From an uncultured bacterium (GTDB lineage Bacteria > Bacteroidota > Bacteroidia > Chitinophagales > CAIODY01), in contig CAIODY010000037.1 in assembly GCA_903857255.1 (NCBI GenBank), forward strand, positions 1 to 45,414: a DNA stretch of 45,414 nucleotides, in the 5' to 3' direction. How positions within the stretch are numbered: the first letter of the stretch is position 1; every line of letters starts with the position of its first letter. The notes beneath the pieces were generated by a model. It did not search any database. It was not told the DNA's origin and was given only the letters and a program-made list of their open reading frames with translations. Positions 25,266-35,608 of this stretch are shown here, piece after piece. The translations under genes and the position numbers were made by a program.

Positions 25266-25607
25266 TTAATTTTTCATCACCAATTTCTGAGCACCATTCA
25301 AATCGACAATATAATTGCCTTTTGGCAAAAAACTGATGTCGTAAAAAATTTGTTGAAAGCCACTTTTTTGTTTTTCATTACACAGCTCTTGAATGCGATT
25401 ACAATCTTTATCCAGCAATTGAATTTTGATGGTTGGATTGTTATAAACCACATATTTCACATTCAGCAAAGTGTTTTTAGAATTTTGATGAACCTCAACC
25501 ACATAGTTGCTTACAGCACTTTTTGGATATCTTTTAAAAAGATGAAACGCCATTAAATTAGATGTTTGCAATACCAACAAAACGAGAACAAAAATGTATT
25601 TTTTCAT
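25266..25607 (-). CDS. Small exported protein of unknown function
   Basis: The 113-aa precursor has a clear signal peptide (MKKYIFVLVLLVLQTSNLMA). I do not recognise the family. The mature part is basic and beta-rich. It ends YDISFLPKGNYIVDLNG and then KLVMKN, which resembles the last strands of a T9SS type A domain (LxxGxYxVxL ... K.VxK). It may be a degenerate sorting-domain-like fold or a small periplasmic protein. It begins 4 bp after the queA stop and lies in the same operon. Confidence 0.65.
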   Translation of the reverse strand: MKKYIFVLVLLVLQTSNLMAFHLFKRYPKSAVSNYVVEVHQNSKNTLLNVKYVVYNNPTIKIQLLDKDCNRIQELCNEKQKSGFQQIFYDISFLPKGNYIVDLNGAQKLVMKN

Positions 25608-25611
25608 GCGG

Positions 25612-26832
25612 TTAAAATGAAGTTCTTAAAGTTAATAAACTGCTATCACCATAACTTAAAAATCGAAAATTATTTGCTAACGCAAAGTTGTAAATCTGTT
25701 TCCAATCATCACCAACAAACGCTGCAATCAGCAACAGCAGTGTACTTTTGGGTTGATGAAAGTTGGTGATGACACGTTTCACCATTTTAAATTGATAGCT
25801 CGGCAAACACATGATTTGTGTAGCAGCTTCAATTTTCGACAAATTATTTTCTTGCAAATAATTCAAAATTGCTTGCATCGAATCTGCTTTTGAAATTTGT
25901 AAATGTTGATTTTCTAAAGCATAAAATTGCGGCACAAAAAAAGGATTTTTTTCTTTTTGAATCAGCCGAAAACCAATCCAATAAAGGCTTTCCAGTGTTC
26001 TTAAAGATGTAGTTCCAACAGCTACAATTTCATTTTTTGATTTTAATTGTTCAACCAATTTTTGTTCCACCAAAATATTTTCTTTGTGCATTGCATGTTC
26101 TAAAACATTGTCAGATTTCATCGGCAAAAAAGTACCAGCACCAACATGCAGTGTAACATAACCGACTTCAATTTTCTTCTTTCCTAAATCATCAAAAACA
26201 TTTTTAGTGAAGTGCAAACCTGCTGTGGGAGCAGCAACTGCGCCATTTTGCTGGGCATAAATGGTTTGATAACGTTCTTCATCTGCATCATCAGCTTTGT
26301 GTTCGATGTAAGGCGGAAGCGGCAACAAACCAATGGCTTCCAAAATTTTTCCGAAAGAAAAATTACCGCTCCAATTAAATTCAATCAAGAAACTATCTTT
26401 TTCTTTTTCAACTTTTTTTGCTCTTACGATGACTTTCTCGTTCTCAATTTCTAAAGTTTTTTCTAACAAAATATTTTCATTCCAATTTTTTGCATTGCCC
26501 ACAAAGCACCGCCAAATGCAGGATTGCTGCACATTCATTGCCAACTCTTGTTGCGAAAACGGCGCAACAGGTTCTAAGCAAAAAATCTCAATCGGTTTGT
26601 TTTTACCAATGTCAAACAACATTCGAGCATGAATAACTTTGGTGTTGTTAAACACTAAAAATGAATCTTCGGAAAGAAAATTTGCAAGGTTTGAAAATGT
26701 GTTTTCTTCAATTTCCCCATCTTCATAAATTAATAATTTTGAAGCATCACGTTGTACAAGTGGATGTTGTGCAATTCGCTCTGGTGGCAGATTGTAACTG
26801 TATTCGGATAAAGAATTTTTATTGGGCTGCAT
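25612..26832 (-). CDS. queA: S-adenosylmethionine:tRNA ribosyltransferase-isomerase
   Basis: QueA transfers and rearranges the ribosyl part of SAM onto preQ1 at tRNA position 34 to give epoxyqueuosine. The 406-aa product contains DASKLLIYEDG near the start, AAPTAGLHFT, VTLHVGAGTFLPM and ITNFHQPKSTLLLLIAAFVG, all family signatures. I chose the ATG at 26830-26832. It overlaps the stop of the GH38 gene by one base (TAATG), which indicates coupled translation. A TTG three codons upstream is possible but less likely. No other queuosine gene lies in the window. Confidence 0.96.
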   Translation of the reverse strand: MQPNKNSLSEYSYNLPPERIAQHPLVQRDASKLLIYEDGEIEENTFSNLANFLSEDSFLVFNNTKVIHARMLFDIGKNKPIEIFCLEPVAPFSQQELAMNVQQSCIWRCFVGNAKNWNENILLEKTLEIENEKVIVRAKKVEKEKDSFLIEFNWSGNFSFGKILEAIGLLPLPPYIEHKADDADEERYQTIYAQQNGAVAAPTAGLHFTKNVFDDLGKKKIEVGYVTLHVGAGTFLPMKSDNVLEHAMHKENILVEQKLVEQLKSKNEIVAVGTTSLRTLESLYWIGFRLIQKEKNPFFVPQFYALENQHLQISKADSMQAILNYLQENNLSKIEAATQIMCLPSYQFKMVKRVITNFHQPKSTLLLLIAAFVGDDWKQIYNFALANNFRFLSYGDSSLLTLRTSF

Positions 26833-29525
26833 TATTTGCAAATTTCTTCGTCAATAATTTTTCGAACAAATTGTTGAGCTTTTTTCAAATCAAATGCTTG
26901 ATGCTCTTGTACATAAATATCAAATTGCATTCGCCCCGATTGTGATGCTTTGTAGTTGGTATGCCAATAATTATTTAGTGCGTACAAAAAGAAAGTTGAA
27001 GTTTTCGGGCAGTCATTTGTCCATACTTTTCCATAATCCGAACGCATTTCACTTTCAATTTTATCCAATTCGTATAAGTTGGCTTGGGGGCAAAAATACG
27101 TTACACCAGTGGTGTCATTCGACACATCAATCCAAGTTTGTGCTGCAAAATAATCTTTGTTTGCACCATTAATTTGTTGTTTACAAGGGATATAAAAGCT
27201 GCTATCAACGCTGATTCTGTAAGTTGGGTTGGTGATTTCGCTATTGTTCAATTCAATGTGCATCGCCTCCTTATCTAAATTATTTTTTTTGAAAAAATTA
27301 AATCTAAAATGAAAAAGACTTTCTTTTTTATCAAATCTCACTTTTATCTGCAAGCTATCCATAAACTTTCCTGCGTTAGAAGAGTTCACATCAACTACAC
27401 TGTCAGGGTTCATTCCATTAATAAAAAACACTACTTCGTGGTCAATTTCTTTTGATGGAATTTGTCCCAAATTTTCCCATTTGTAGGATGAAGAATTGTT
27501 TGATTGTAGATGAATATTTTTCGACAAAATATCAAAATAATATTGTGCCGAATCCGCAAATCGTTTTTTATAATTCCATTGCTTGATTGTAAAAGTATCA
27601 TTAGGTGCGCTGATGCTACACCATGCGCCCCAAGTGTGTTCGTGCCACATCACGATGCTTCTTTTTGCTCGATATAAAAGTTGTTCATCTAATTTTATTT
27701 GATGTTGGTTGGCATATTTTTCCAACGCTGAAATTTTCAAACTTACTATTCTTGCATCGCCTTCTTCTGTTGACGAACTGTAGGCACCATCTTCCCAATA
27801 GCCAGTAAAATCGCCGCTTTGCACAGGAATTTGCTTGCCATATTTTTTTTCAAAATCTTCAAACACTTCATTGGTAGTGGCAATTTTTATTTTTGGCGAA
27901 GCATACATTTCATTCCATTTTTCAACAAAAGCAGAAAGAGAAGAATCAACTGGACCATTGTCGGAGCCTATGTTGTAGCGCCATTGCACAATTGAATAAG
28001 GATACTTGTTGCGCTGCAATTCATCCATGTAATTGCCAATTTTTTCTTGCCCACGTTCGTTGATGTCACCAGCTTTAAAACCATGAAAAGAAGAATAACC
28101 TTTGCCACAAGTCCAAAACAAAACGCTGTCTTTTCCACTCACCGATTTCCACCAAAACATTTTATCGGCTTGTTCAATCAAAGTGTTTCCAATTCTATCG
28201 CCATGGGCTGGAAATTGCTCCATGTAATTTGGTGCATGGCTCACATATCTTATCCCGTGTTTTGCTAACGCACTCACTATTCCCCAGCTCATGCCTGGAA
28301 TGTCGCTCTGCATTGCACTTTTAATTGGTAGTTGAAAATCGGTTCTCAATTTTGCAGCATAATCAACTGTCCAATTCAATTCATCTTGCGTCATCAAACC
28401 TGTTAATTCATTGGCATAAAACGCAGATAATCCGATTTGATTTTTCTTCACCGCTTCAAAAAAATCTTGGCGTTGTTGAGGCGTTGCAATTTTCAGAAAA
28501 TTCTCTACAGCCCAAGCTGATTCTATATTCCACTTAAATGGCGCTTTGCTTTTTTCAGTTAATTTAATTTGCCGAAGTGCAAGGATGATATTCTGATTTT
28601 GAATTTGCTCCACTTGTTCCTGCAAATGTGAATAACCAATATCATTGTGTGAATGTGGGAGTAAATAAATTTCACGATAAACAACAGGTTCTATTTTTAA
28701 AATCGTGTCTAATAGTTTTCTATCAGAATTATTTACAACGATGTGTAAATGCTTTGTGGAAGATACTTTTGGAATGTTGATGTTAAAATCATTGTAGTTG
28801 GTTGAAAAACTTTTCTCAACACTTCTGTCATTAATTTTGATGGTAATTTTTTTATTATCATCCACATCAAAAATCTTGAAGTTCAAAACCTGTTCATGAT
28901 TATTTTGAAACTCAAAAGGAAATGGTTTTATCCTGATTTGATTTTTGTATTCAAATTGATAAGCCATCATCCAATCTTCGCTTTGTTGATTATTGCCCAC
29001 TAATTTTAGTTTTAATGGTGCATGATTTTTCAGATTTTTTGTTTCAATTTTTAAAATTGCATAGCCATGTAAATCGCCGAAAATATCTTTCTTTTGATAA
29101 TCGTAAAGTAAGGCTGTACTATCGTTTGACGAGTTAAAAACTTGATACGGCGGATATTTTTTTTGCAACGTTTTGATTTTTATTTTGAAATTGTCATTTA
29201 CAAAAAAATCAAAAAAACGAGTGCCGGAATTGGTACCTGTAGAGTGTGCAAAAACCCAGATAACGTAAACGTATTTTTGATTTCCAGAAAAATTTATGGT
29301 GTCGGTTTGCCATTCAATTTTCATTTTTCCATCGTTGCATCGAGTCAACAATGAATGATTGATGATGTCGCTGTGCATAGAAATGTAAGGCAAAATTTCG
29401 CCGCTAATTCTTTCGTGATAACCATTGATTACTTTTTGATTACCCCAATTTGGAATGTTGTAAGATTGAGCGTTGACAATAGTTTCAAGGCTTGTGAATA
29501 AAACAATTAGTAACAGTTTTTTCAT
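26832..29525 (-). CDS. Glycoside hydrolase family 38 (alpha-mannosidase-like)
   Basis: The 897-aa exported protein has a signal peptide (cut near VNAQ, residue 20). An N-terminal beta domain of about 270 residues precedes the GH38 catalytic barrel. Zinc-binding HSHNDIGYSH lies at 291-300 and the nucleophile Asp408 is in SDIPGMSWG. SGDFTGYWEDGAYSS is a later family block. GH38 enzymes release terminal alpha-mannose, so a role in using mannosylated glycans is expected, in the periplasm or outside. The extra N-terminal domain is longer than in simple bacterial GH38 enzymes. No SusC/SusD pair is nearby. Its ATG overlaps the yigZ stop (ATGA). Confidence 0.9.
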   Translation of the reverse strand: MKKLLLIVLFTSLETIVNAQSYNIPNWGNQKVINGYHERISGEILPYISMHSDIINHSLLTRCNDGKMKIEWQTDTINFSGNQKYVYVIWVFAHSTGTNSGTRFFDFFVNDNFKIKIKTLQKKYPPYQVFNSSNDSTALLYDYQKKDIFGDLHGYAILKIETKNLKNHAPLKLKLVGNNQQSEDWMMAYQFEYKNQIRIKPFPFEFQNNHEQVLNFKIFDVDDNKKITIKINDRSVEKSFSTNYNDFNINIPKVSSTKHLHIVVNNSDRKLLDTILKIEPVVYREIYLLPHSHNDIGYSHLQEQVEQIQNQNIILALRQIKLTEKSKAPFKWNIESAWAVENFLKIATPQQRQDFFEAVKKNQIGLSAFYANELTGLMTQDELNWTVDYAAKLRTDFQLPIKSAMQSDIPGMSWGIVSALAKHGIRYVSHAPNYMEQFPAHGDRIGNTLIEQADKMFWWKSVSGKDSVLFWTCGKGYSSFHGFKAGDINERGQEKIGNYMDELQRNKYPYSIVQWRYNIGSDNGPVDSSLSAFVEKWNEMYASPKIKIATTNEVFEDFEKKYGKQIPVQSGDFTGYWEDGAYSSSTEEGDARIVSLKISALEKYANQHQIKLDEQLLYRAKRSIVMWHEHTWGAWCSISAPNDTFTIKQWNYKKRFADSAQYYFDILSKNIHLQSNNSSSYKWENLGQIPSKEIDHEVVFFINGMNPDSVVDVNSSNAGKFMDSLQIKVRFDKKESLFHFRFNFFKKNNLDKEAMHIELNNSEITNPTYRISVDSSFYIPCKQQINGANKDYFAAQTWIDVSNDTTGVTYFCPQANLYELDKIESEMRSDYGKVWTNDCPKTSTFFLYALNNYWHTNYKASQSGRMQFDIYVQEHQAFDLKKAQQFVRKIIDEEICK

Positions 29526-30127
29526 TCGATATTTTTTAGACTTACACTCTTTAGATGTTGCAATTTGTTTAAAATGTTTTCAAAATTCTCAAGCGGAATT
29601 GCGACATTAATTTCGCAAAACAATTCAATTTTTTTGGAAATAATATTCAGCGAATTTGCTTTTACAATGTTCATCACTTCGCCTAATTGCGTATAATCGC
29701 ATTCCACCAAAATCTCTTTTTCAATTGATTTCGTAATAATTTCAGCATTGCTCAAAGCCAATGCTGTTGCCGTTCTGTAAGCATTGATTAAGCCTTGAAC
29801 GCCCAATAAAATTCCACCAAAATATCTTACCACAACAACTAAAATGTTGGTTAGATTTTTAGAATCAATTTGATTTAAAATCGGTTTACCTGCTGTACCA
29901 CTTGGTTCGCCGTCATCGCTGCTGCGAAAATTGTTTTTATCATTTCCTATGCGATATGCAAAGCAATGATGCACTGCTTTTGGATGTTCGGTTTTTAATT
30001 GTTGCAAATATTTTTTGAAATCTTCTGTTGAATTTATTGGAAATGCAAACGCAATGAACCTGCTGCCACGGTCACTAAATTCAGCTATTGTAGCAGTTTT
30101 AATGGTTCTATATTGAAATTCAGCCAA
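29522..30127 (-). CDS. YigZ/IMPACT family protein
   Basis: The 201-aa protein has the IMPACT N-terminal signature: RGSRFIAFAFP, SSDDGEPSGTAGKPIL, VVVVRYFGGILLGVQGL and AYRTATALAL. A short C-terminal ferredoxin-like domain follows. The family is linked to translation and stress control in eukaryotes; its bacterial role is not settled. The start must be TTG at 30125-30127, because an in-frame TAA lies immediately upstream and no ATG occurs early enough to keep the conserved N-terminus. It is the first gene of the long minus-strand operon and overlaps the GH38 gene by 4 bp. Confidence 0.88.
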   Translation of the reverse strand: MAEFQYRTIKTATIAEFSDRGSRFIAFAFPINSTEDFKKYLQQLKTEHPKAVHHCFAYRIGNDKNNFRSSDDGEPSGTAGKPILNQIDSKNLTNILVVVVRYFGGILLGVQGLINAYRTATALALSNAEIITKSIEKEILVECDYTQLGEVMNIVKANSLNIISKKIELFCEINVAIPLENFENILNKLQHLKSVSLKNIE

Positions 30128-30186
30128 TTATTTTTTTTTGCGAAATTGCTAATAATGTTTTACTTTGTTTTCAAATTTTTTCAAGC

Positions 30187-31152
30187 ATGAGAAAATCTGT
30201 TTTGGTTATAATTATTTTTTTAATGGTAGTTGTCATTACGTTTTCTTGCAAAAAAGAAACTGTTGAAGGAACAACAACTACATTGCCTGACAATCCTTAT
30301 TCACACATTTCTTATCCGTCAAATATTACTTCGCCAAAAATTGATAGTTTTAGTTTTGTTGGGTTGCATCAATATATTTTTCAAGCTCGTTGTGCCATGC
30401 CAGGCTGCCACGATGGCTCATTTGAGCCAGATTTCAGGACTGTTCAAAGTGCTTACAATACAATGGTTTTGCAGCCTGTTGCAAAAAATAACTCATCCCA
30501 TACTTTTGTTTACAGAGTGAAACCTTTTGATGCTACGATGAGTTGGTTACATTATCGAATCACTACTAAAGACACAGTTTTAGGGCGAATGCCATTATAT
30601 GATAGTATGCTTTCAGCTCGTCAGATTTTGCAAATTACCAACTGGATAAATAGCGGTGCTCCTGATATGTTTAGCAATGTAGCAAATCAACCAAATGCAA
30701 ATCCGCAAACCTTCGGAATAGTTGCTACCATTGTTGTTTCGGGAAATCCGTATCGTGTTGATACGATTAGAAAAGGTAATCCTTTTATGCCATTTTTAGT
30801 GCCAAATAATACACAATTAACCATTTGGTTTGGTGTATATGATGATGTGCAAACGCCATTACAACTCATCAATAATCAAATAAAATTCAGTGCCAATCCT
30901 ATTGGTTTTGGGAGTGTTGTTGCTAATAATTTAAGTAATGTTACTTCGCCAATTTGGATGGATAATTTATTCAAAACTCATCAACCATATTATTATTATT
31001 TTACGGTAAACACTGCTTCATTGCCCAACGGACAGCCAGTTTATTTTAGATTTTATACACAGGACAATCAACACAATACGCCTGTTGAATTGCCTAATGA
31101 TGGTTGGGATTTTTATCAACAAAGTTATTTTTCTTTAATCGTTGCTCCTTGA
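30187..31152 (+). CDS. Lipoprotein with a c-type-cytochrome-like motif
   Basis: The 321-aa lipoprotein has a lipid-attachment Cys21 in ITFSCKKE. Residues 66-80 hold QARCAMPGCHDG, a CX4CH motif (Cys69, Cys74, His75). DFRTVQ and GRMPLYDSMLSARQILQITNW follow, where the Met could be the distal haem ligand. This arrangement occurs in many Bacteroidota surface proteins with a cytochrome-c-like domain. The remaining half (about 175-321) is a beta-rich domain I cannot name. Haem binding is inferred, as CX4CH is a less common variant of CXXCH. It has its own promoter region, divergent from yigZ, and a weak hairpin after it (31167-31192). Confidence 0.75.
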   Translation: MRKSVLVIIIFLMVVVITFSCKKETVEGTTTTLPDNPYSHISYPSNITSPKIDSFSFVGLHQYIFQARCAMPGCHDGSFEPDFRTVQSAYNTMVLQPVAKNNSSHTFVYRVKPFDATMSWLHYRITTKDTVLGRMPLYDSMLSARQILQITNWINSGAPDMFSNVANQPNANPQTFGIVATIVVSGNPYRVDTIRKGNPFMPFLVPNNTQLTIWFGVYDDVQTPLQLINNQIKFSANPIGFGSVVANNLSNVTSPIWMDNLFKTHQPYYYYFTVNTASLPNGQPVYFRFYTQDNQHNTPVELPNDGWDFYQQSYFSLIVAP

Positions 31153-31227
31153 TTTAAAATGCAGTATTTTTTTGATTGTTCAGTCAAAAAAAATGTGTAA
31201 ATTGCATTCATCCATTACACCCTAAAC

Positions 31228-34200
31228 ATGAGAAGAACCTTACTTTTCATTTTTGTATTTTCACTAACTGCTTTTTTCGGTTTTTCACAACCGCCTAAAG
31301 TGGCTATTGCTCCGCATATTGAGCGAACTCAATTACAATTTATCGAAAATAAAAAACAATGGTGGGATGGAATTTTGTTTAAAACCAACTTGCCTTTTGG
31401 TTCGGCCTTTTTTGAAAAAAACAAAATCACTTATCAATTTATTAAAGAAGAAGATGCTCATAAATTTGAGCATCCGCATCATTCAGTAAAGGTTGGTGAC
31501 ATTATTCATCTGCATGCGTTTAGCATGGAATTTTTAAATGAGAATGCTGATGTGAAAATAAAAGGGCAAGATACTTTTAAGGAATACCACAATTATTTTA
31601 CCGGCAACCAGCCTGAACATTGGGCATCGCATGTGCATTTGTATAAAAATGTGGTGTATGAAAATTTGTATCAAGGCATTAATTTGAAATACAGCAGTAT
31701 TGGGAATAGTTTGAAATACGAATTAGAGGTACAACCCTTTGCTGATGCTGCTTTGGTGAAAATAAAATATAATAATGCAGGTGAAATAAAATTGAAGAAT
31801 GGATTGCTACACATCAAAACATCGGTGAATGAATTGATTGAACAAGCACCTTATACTTATCAAATTATTGATGGACAAAAGAAAATTATTCCATCCGAAT
31901 TTATTTTAAAACACAATGAAATCAGTTTCAAATTAAGTGATTATGACCATTCACAAAAATTAATCATTGACCCTACACTTATTTTTTGCACTTACACGGG
32001 TAGCACAACTGATAACTGGGGTTCATCAGCTACTTATGATAATGCTGGAAATCTTTATGCAGCAGGTATTGCAACTAATTTAGTTGGATTTGGAAGTGGT
32101 TATTTAGGTTATTCATGGGGAAACAGTGGTTATCCGACTACCTTAGGTGCGTTTCAAACGCAATATGGTGGCGGTGATTCCATCTATGCGAATTGGAATC
32201 CATATTTCGGCGATATGAGTATTGCTAAATTTAATAGTACTGGAACAGCCATGATTTATTCCACTTTTTTAGGTGGTTCGGATAATGATTATGCCAATAG
32301 TTTAATCGTAACACCAAACAACGAATTGATAGTTTTTGGAAGAAGTTATTCCACCAATTATCCTGTCACTTCAGGTTGCTATCAAAATACCAATCATGGT
32401 AGTGCTGATATTGTGATTACAAAATTTAATGCTGCTGGAAGTGCCTTAATTGGCTCTACTTATATTGGTGGAAGTAATGCAGATGGCATAAATTATAGTC
32501 CGTTAGAATTGAATTTAGGTTCTTTAAAAAGAAATTACGGCGATGATGCACGAGGCGAAGTAAACTTGGATGCCAGCGGAAATATTTATTTAGCAGCCTG
32601 CACCATGTCATCCAATTTCCCAGTTACCACAGGCTGCTACCAACATACATTTGGCGGTGGTTTACAAGATGGTGTAGTGATGAAATTCAACGCTAATTTA
32701 ACATCGCTTTCATGGGCAACTTATATGGGTGGCACTTTGAATGATGCTTGTTATTCGTTGGATGTTGATAATACGAATAACACTGTTTTTGTAACAGGTG
32801 GCACCGAAAGCCTTAATTTTCCTACTACTTCGGGCGCATACAATACAACTTATCAAGGTGGAACAGCCGATGGTTTTTTATTTCATTTGAATGCAACAGG
32901 CACTTCATTATTGGCATCCACATTTGTTGGTACCAATCAATATGACCAAAGTTATTTTGTGAAATTAGACCGCTATAATAATCCGTATATTTTTGGGCAA
33001 ACATCGGGCGCATATCCAGTAGTAGGCAGTGTTTACAGCAATGCAGGTAGTGGTCAATTTGTTACAGAATTTAATCCAACGCTCTCAAACATAGTAGTAT
33101 CGACAGTTGTGGGCAATGGAAGTGGTTCACCAAATATTTCACCTGTTGCATTTACGGTTGACCATTGCGCCAGTGGCGATGTGTATTTGGCAGGTTGGGG
33201 CGGCTATTTTTTCACCTACTACAATTCAAATAATGTATTACAAAATTTTGGTCCTGGGCAAATGCCCAACATGCCGCTAACTGCCAATGCCATCCAAACT
33301 ACTACAGATGAGGCAACAGCTTCTGATTTTTATATTATGGTGTTGGGAATGAATTTACATTCTTTAGTTTTTGGCAGCTATTACGGTGGCAACGGAAGTA
33401 TTGAACATGTGGATGGTGGCACCAATCGCTTTGATAAGAATGGCTATATCTATGGTGCAATATGCTCGGGTTGTGGCGGCAATTCTTTGTTGCAAGCTAC
33501 TCCAAATGCGTATTCATCTACCAACAACAGCTTCAATTGCAATTTGGCTGCGTTCCGAATGTTTGTTACATCGCCTACAACTATTGCGGCTTCGCCTGAT
33601 TCATTCAATTGCAAACCATTTTTTGTTCAATTTAATTGCACTTCATTAGTACCTTATTACAAATGGAATTTTGGCGATGGAAGCCCCATTGATACTACCC
33701 GAAACCCAACTCACACTTTTGTAAATTCAGGAACTTATCATGTACAATTAATTGCCACCGATTCAAGCACTTGCAATATTCACGACACCGTTTATCTAAA
33801 CATCGTTTGTCGAAATGATTCGGTGCATGCCAAAATAATTTTACCACCCGATACTTTGTGTAAAAATTCACCCATTCATTTTTCATCAAGCAATAATTTT
33901 TCTACTACAAATTATTATTGGACTTTTGGTGATGGCGGTTCATCAACAGCTCAAAACCCTTTTCATAGCTATGTTTCGGCAGGTTCGTATGTGGTAAAAT
34001 TAGTGGTAAATGATACTTCCATTTGTTACAGACACGATTCGATGAGTGTGGTTGTTCATGTTGGATTATTCAATGTTGCTGATTCGTTTCATGTCAACAG
34101 AACGCATACTTGCTCATTGCCTGCGCCATTTATTTTTAATGGATTTACAAATAACGCTTCTGGTTATTATTGGGATTTCGGCGATGGAACTCCTCACAAT

Positions 34201-35598
34201 AATTCTTCCTTGAACATCACACACACTTATATTCACAGCGGAACTTTCATCGCAAAATTGATTGCATGGAATTATAACGCCTGCGATTCAACGGATACAT
34301 TCAGTGTAACCATTTTTGTAGATAGTTTTTTTACCAAAGCAAAAGCCTCACCACTCAACACTTTTGGGTGCTTGCCTTTAAACATTCAGTTTCACGATTC
34401 AAGTTTCAACGCATTAAATTATCAATGGAATTTTGGTGATGGAACTACTTCTATAGCAGCATCACCAAATCATATTTACAATCAGTTGGGTGTTTTTTTA
34501 GTAACCTTAATTACTAATGATAGCAACACTTGCAACAAGTCGGATACTTTTAAAATGCACGTCAGAACTGATACCAGTTATGTGCATTCCATTGCTTCAG
34601 CATCACCAACTACAGGCTGTTCGCCGCTTTCGGTGCAATTTACAGCATTGAATAATAATGCCACTTCAGTGATTTGGTATTTAGGAAATGGAAATACATC
34701 AACCCAATCTAATTTTAATTTCATTTATAACGATACGTTGCATTACACCGTGATTTTAATTGCAACTGATACCAACAAATGCAACAAACACGATACTTCT
34801 ACGGTTTTCATCGACCCTTATTTTACACAGCCTTTTGCGAAATTTTCTTTGAGCGATACGGCTGCATGTGGCAATTTGCCAAATGTTTTGTTTACTAATT
34901 TAAGTTTAGGGCAAACTACCAATGCTTGGAATTTTGGCGATAACACTTCTTCCATTTTGCAAAATCCACCTTCAAAAAATTATTCAGTTGTGGGTGATTA
35001 TAAAATTAAATTGGTGGTTACCAATCCAAATGATTGTGTGGTGGCTGATTCAACTTCGCAATGGGTGCATGTTTGGCAAGTTGCGATAGATTCATTTTTC
35101 ATTCAACCAAAAACAATTTTAAAATCTGATTCGCTTTTTTCTTTCATCAACGCTAGCCAAGATGCCGATAGTTATGAATGGTTTGTAGATGGTGTATTAA
35201 TTTCAAATGCACAAGATTTTTATCAGTCGTGGCATCCGTTGGGTTTTCATAAAATTTGTTTGGTGGCAAAAACAAAAAATAATTGCAACGACACGATGTG
35301 CAGATTAGTGCAAGTAGAAGAAGTGCCTTATATCGGTGTGCCTAATGCATTTTCGCCAAATGGTGATGGCGAAAATGATGAGTTTAGGATTTACGGAATC
35401 GGAATTGAAGAAGTAGATTTCAAAGTATATAATCGTTGGGGCGAATTAGTTTTTCATACCACCGACCGCAATCAAGGCTGGGACGGCACTTACAAAGGCA
35501 AGCCACAAGAAATGGAAGCTTATGCTTGGACTTTGAATGCCACATTAATCACTGGCGAAAAGAAAGTGATGAAAGGAAATGTAACTTTAGTAAGATGA
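31228..35598 (+). CDS. Giant secreted protein, SBBP and PKD repeats, T9SS type B domain
   Basis: The 1456-aa precursor has a signal peptide (cut near GFSQ). An N-terminal DUF7948-like region follows (about 30-250: QFIENKKQWWDGILFKTNL then YENLYQGINLKYSS). Next are SBBP beta-propeller repeats (to about 790, repeating TFLGGSDNDYANSL-like blades). Six PKD-like domains follow (WNFGDG, WTFGDG, WDFGDG, WNFGDG, WYLGNG, WNFGDN). The C-terminal 85 residues form the gliding-motility-associated type B sorting domain (PNAFSPNGDGENDEFRI, YNRWGELVF, WDGTYKG, GNVTLVR). Type B proteins are exported by T9SS and need a PorP/SprF partner, encoded 10 bp downstream. It is probably a filament or surface adhesin. 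Confidence 0.94.
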   Translation: MRRTLLFIFVFSLTAFFGFSQPPKVAIAPHIERTQLQFIENKKQWWDGILFKTNLPFGSAFFEKNKITYQFIKEEDAHKFEHPHHSVKVGDIIHLHAFSMEFLNENADVKIKGQDTFKEYHNYFTGNQPEHWASHVHLYKNVVYENLYQGINLKYSSIGNSLKYELEVQPFADAALVKIKYNNAGEIKLKNGLLHIKTSVNELIEQAPYTYQIIDGQKKIIPSEFILKHNEISFKLSDYDHSQKLIIDPTLIFCTYTGSTTDNWGSSATYDNAGNLYAAGIATNLVGFGSGYLGYSWGNSGYPTTLGAFQTQYGGGDSIYANWNPYFGDMSIAKFNSTGTAMIYSTFLGGSDNDYANSLIVTPNNELIVFGRSYSTNYPVTSGCYQNTNHGSADIVITKFNAAGSALIGSTYIGGSNADGINYSPLELNLGSLKRNYGDDARGEVNLDASGNIYLAACTMSSNFPVTTGCYQHTFGGGLQDGVVMKFNANLTSLSWATYMGGTLNDACYSLDVDNTNNTVFVTGGTESLNFPTTSGAYNTTYQGGTADGFLFHLNATGTSLLASTFVGTNQYDQSYFVKLDRYNNPYIFGQTSGAYPVVGSVYSNAGSGQFVTEFNPTLSNIVVSTVVGNGSGSPNISPVAFTVDHCASGDVYLAGWGGYFFTYYNSNNVLQNFGPGQMPNMPLTANAIQTTTDEATASDFYIMVLGMNLHSLVFGSYYGGNGSIEHVDGGTNRFDKNGYIYGAICSGCGGNSLLQATPNAYSSTNNSFNCNLAAFRMFVTSPTTIAASPDSFNCKPFFVQFNCTSLVPYYKWNFGDGSPIDTTRNPTHTFVNSGTYHVQLIATDSSTCNIHDTVYLNIVCRNDSVHAKIILPPDTLCKNSPIHFSSSNNFSTTNYYWTFGDGGSSTAQNPFHSYVSAGSYVVKLVVNDTSICYRHDSMSVVVHVGLFNVADSFHVNRTHTCSLPAPFIFNGFTNNASGYYWDFGDGTPHNNSSLNITHTYIHSGTFIAKLIAWNYNACDSTDTFSVTIFVDSFFTKAKASPLNTFGCLPLNIQFHDSSFNALNYQWNFGDGTTSIAASPNHIYNQLGVFLVTLITNDSNTCNKSDTFKMHVRTDTSYVHSIASASPTTGCSPLSVQFTALNNNATSVIWYLGNGNTSTQSNFNFIYNDTLHYTVILIATDTNKCNKHDTSTVFIDPYFTQPFAKFSLSDTAACGNLPNVLFTNLSLGQTTNAWNFGDNTSSILQNPPSKNYSVVGDYKIKLVVTNPNDCVVADSTSQWVHVWQVAIDSFFIQPKTILKSDSLFSFINASQDADSYEWFVDGVLISNAQDFYQSWHPLGFHKICLVAKTKNNCNDTMCRLVQVEEVPYIGVPNAFSPNGDGENDEFRIYGIGIEEVDFKVYNRWGELVFHTTDRNQGWDGTYKGKPQEMEAYAWTLNATLITGEKKVMKGNVTLVR

Positions 35599-35608
35599 TT
35601 TTTTTTGA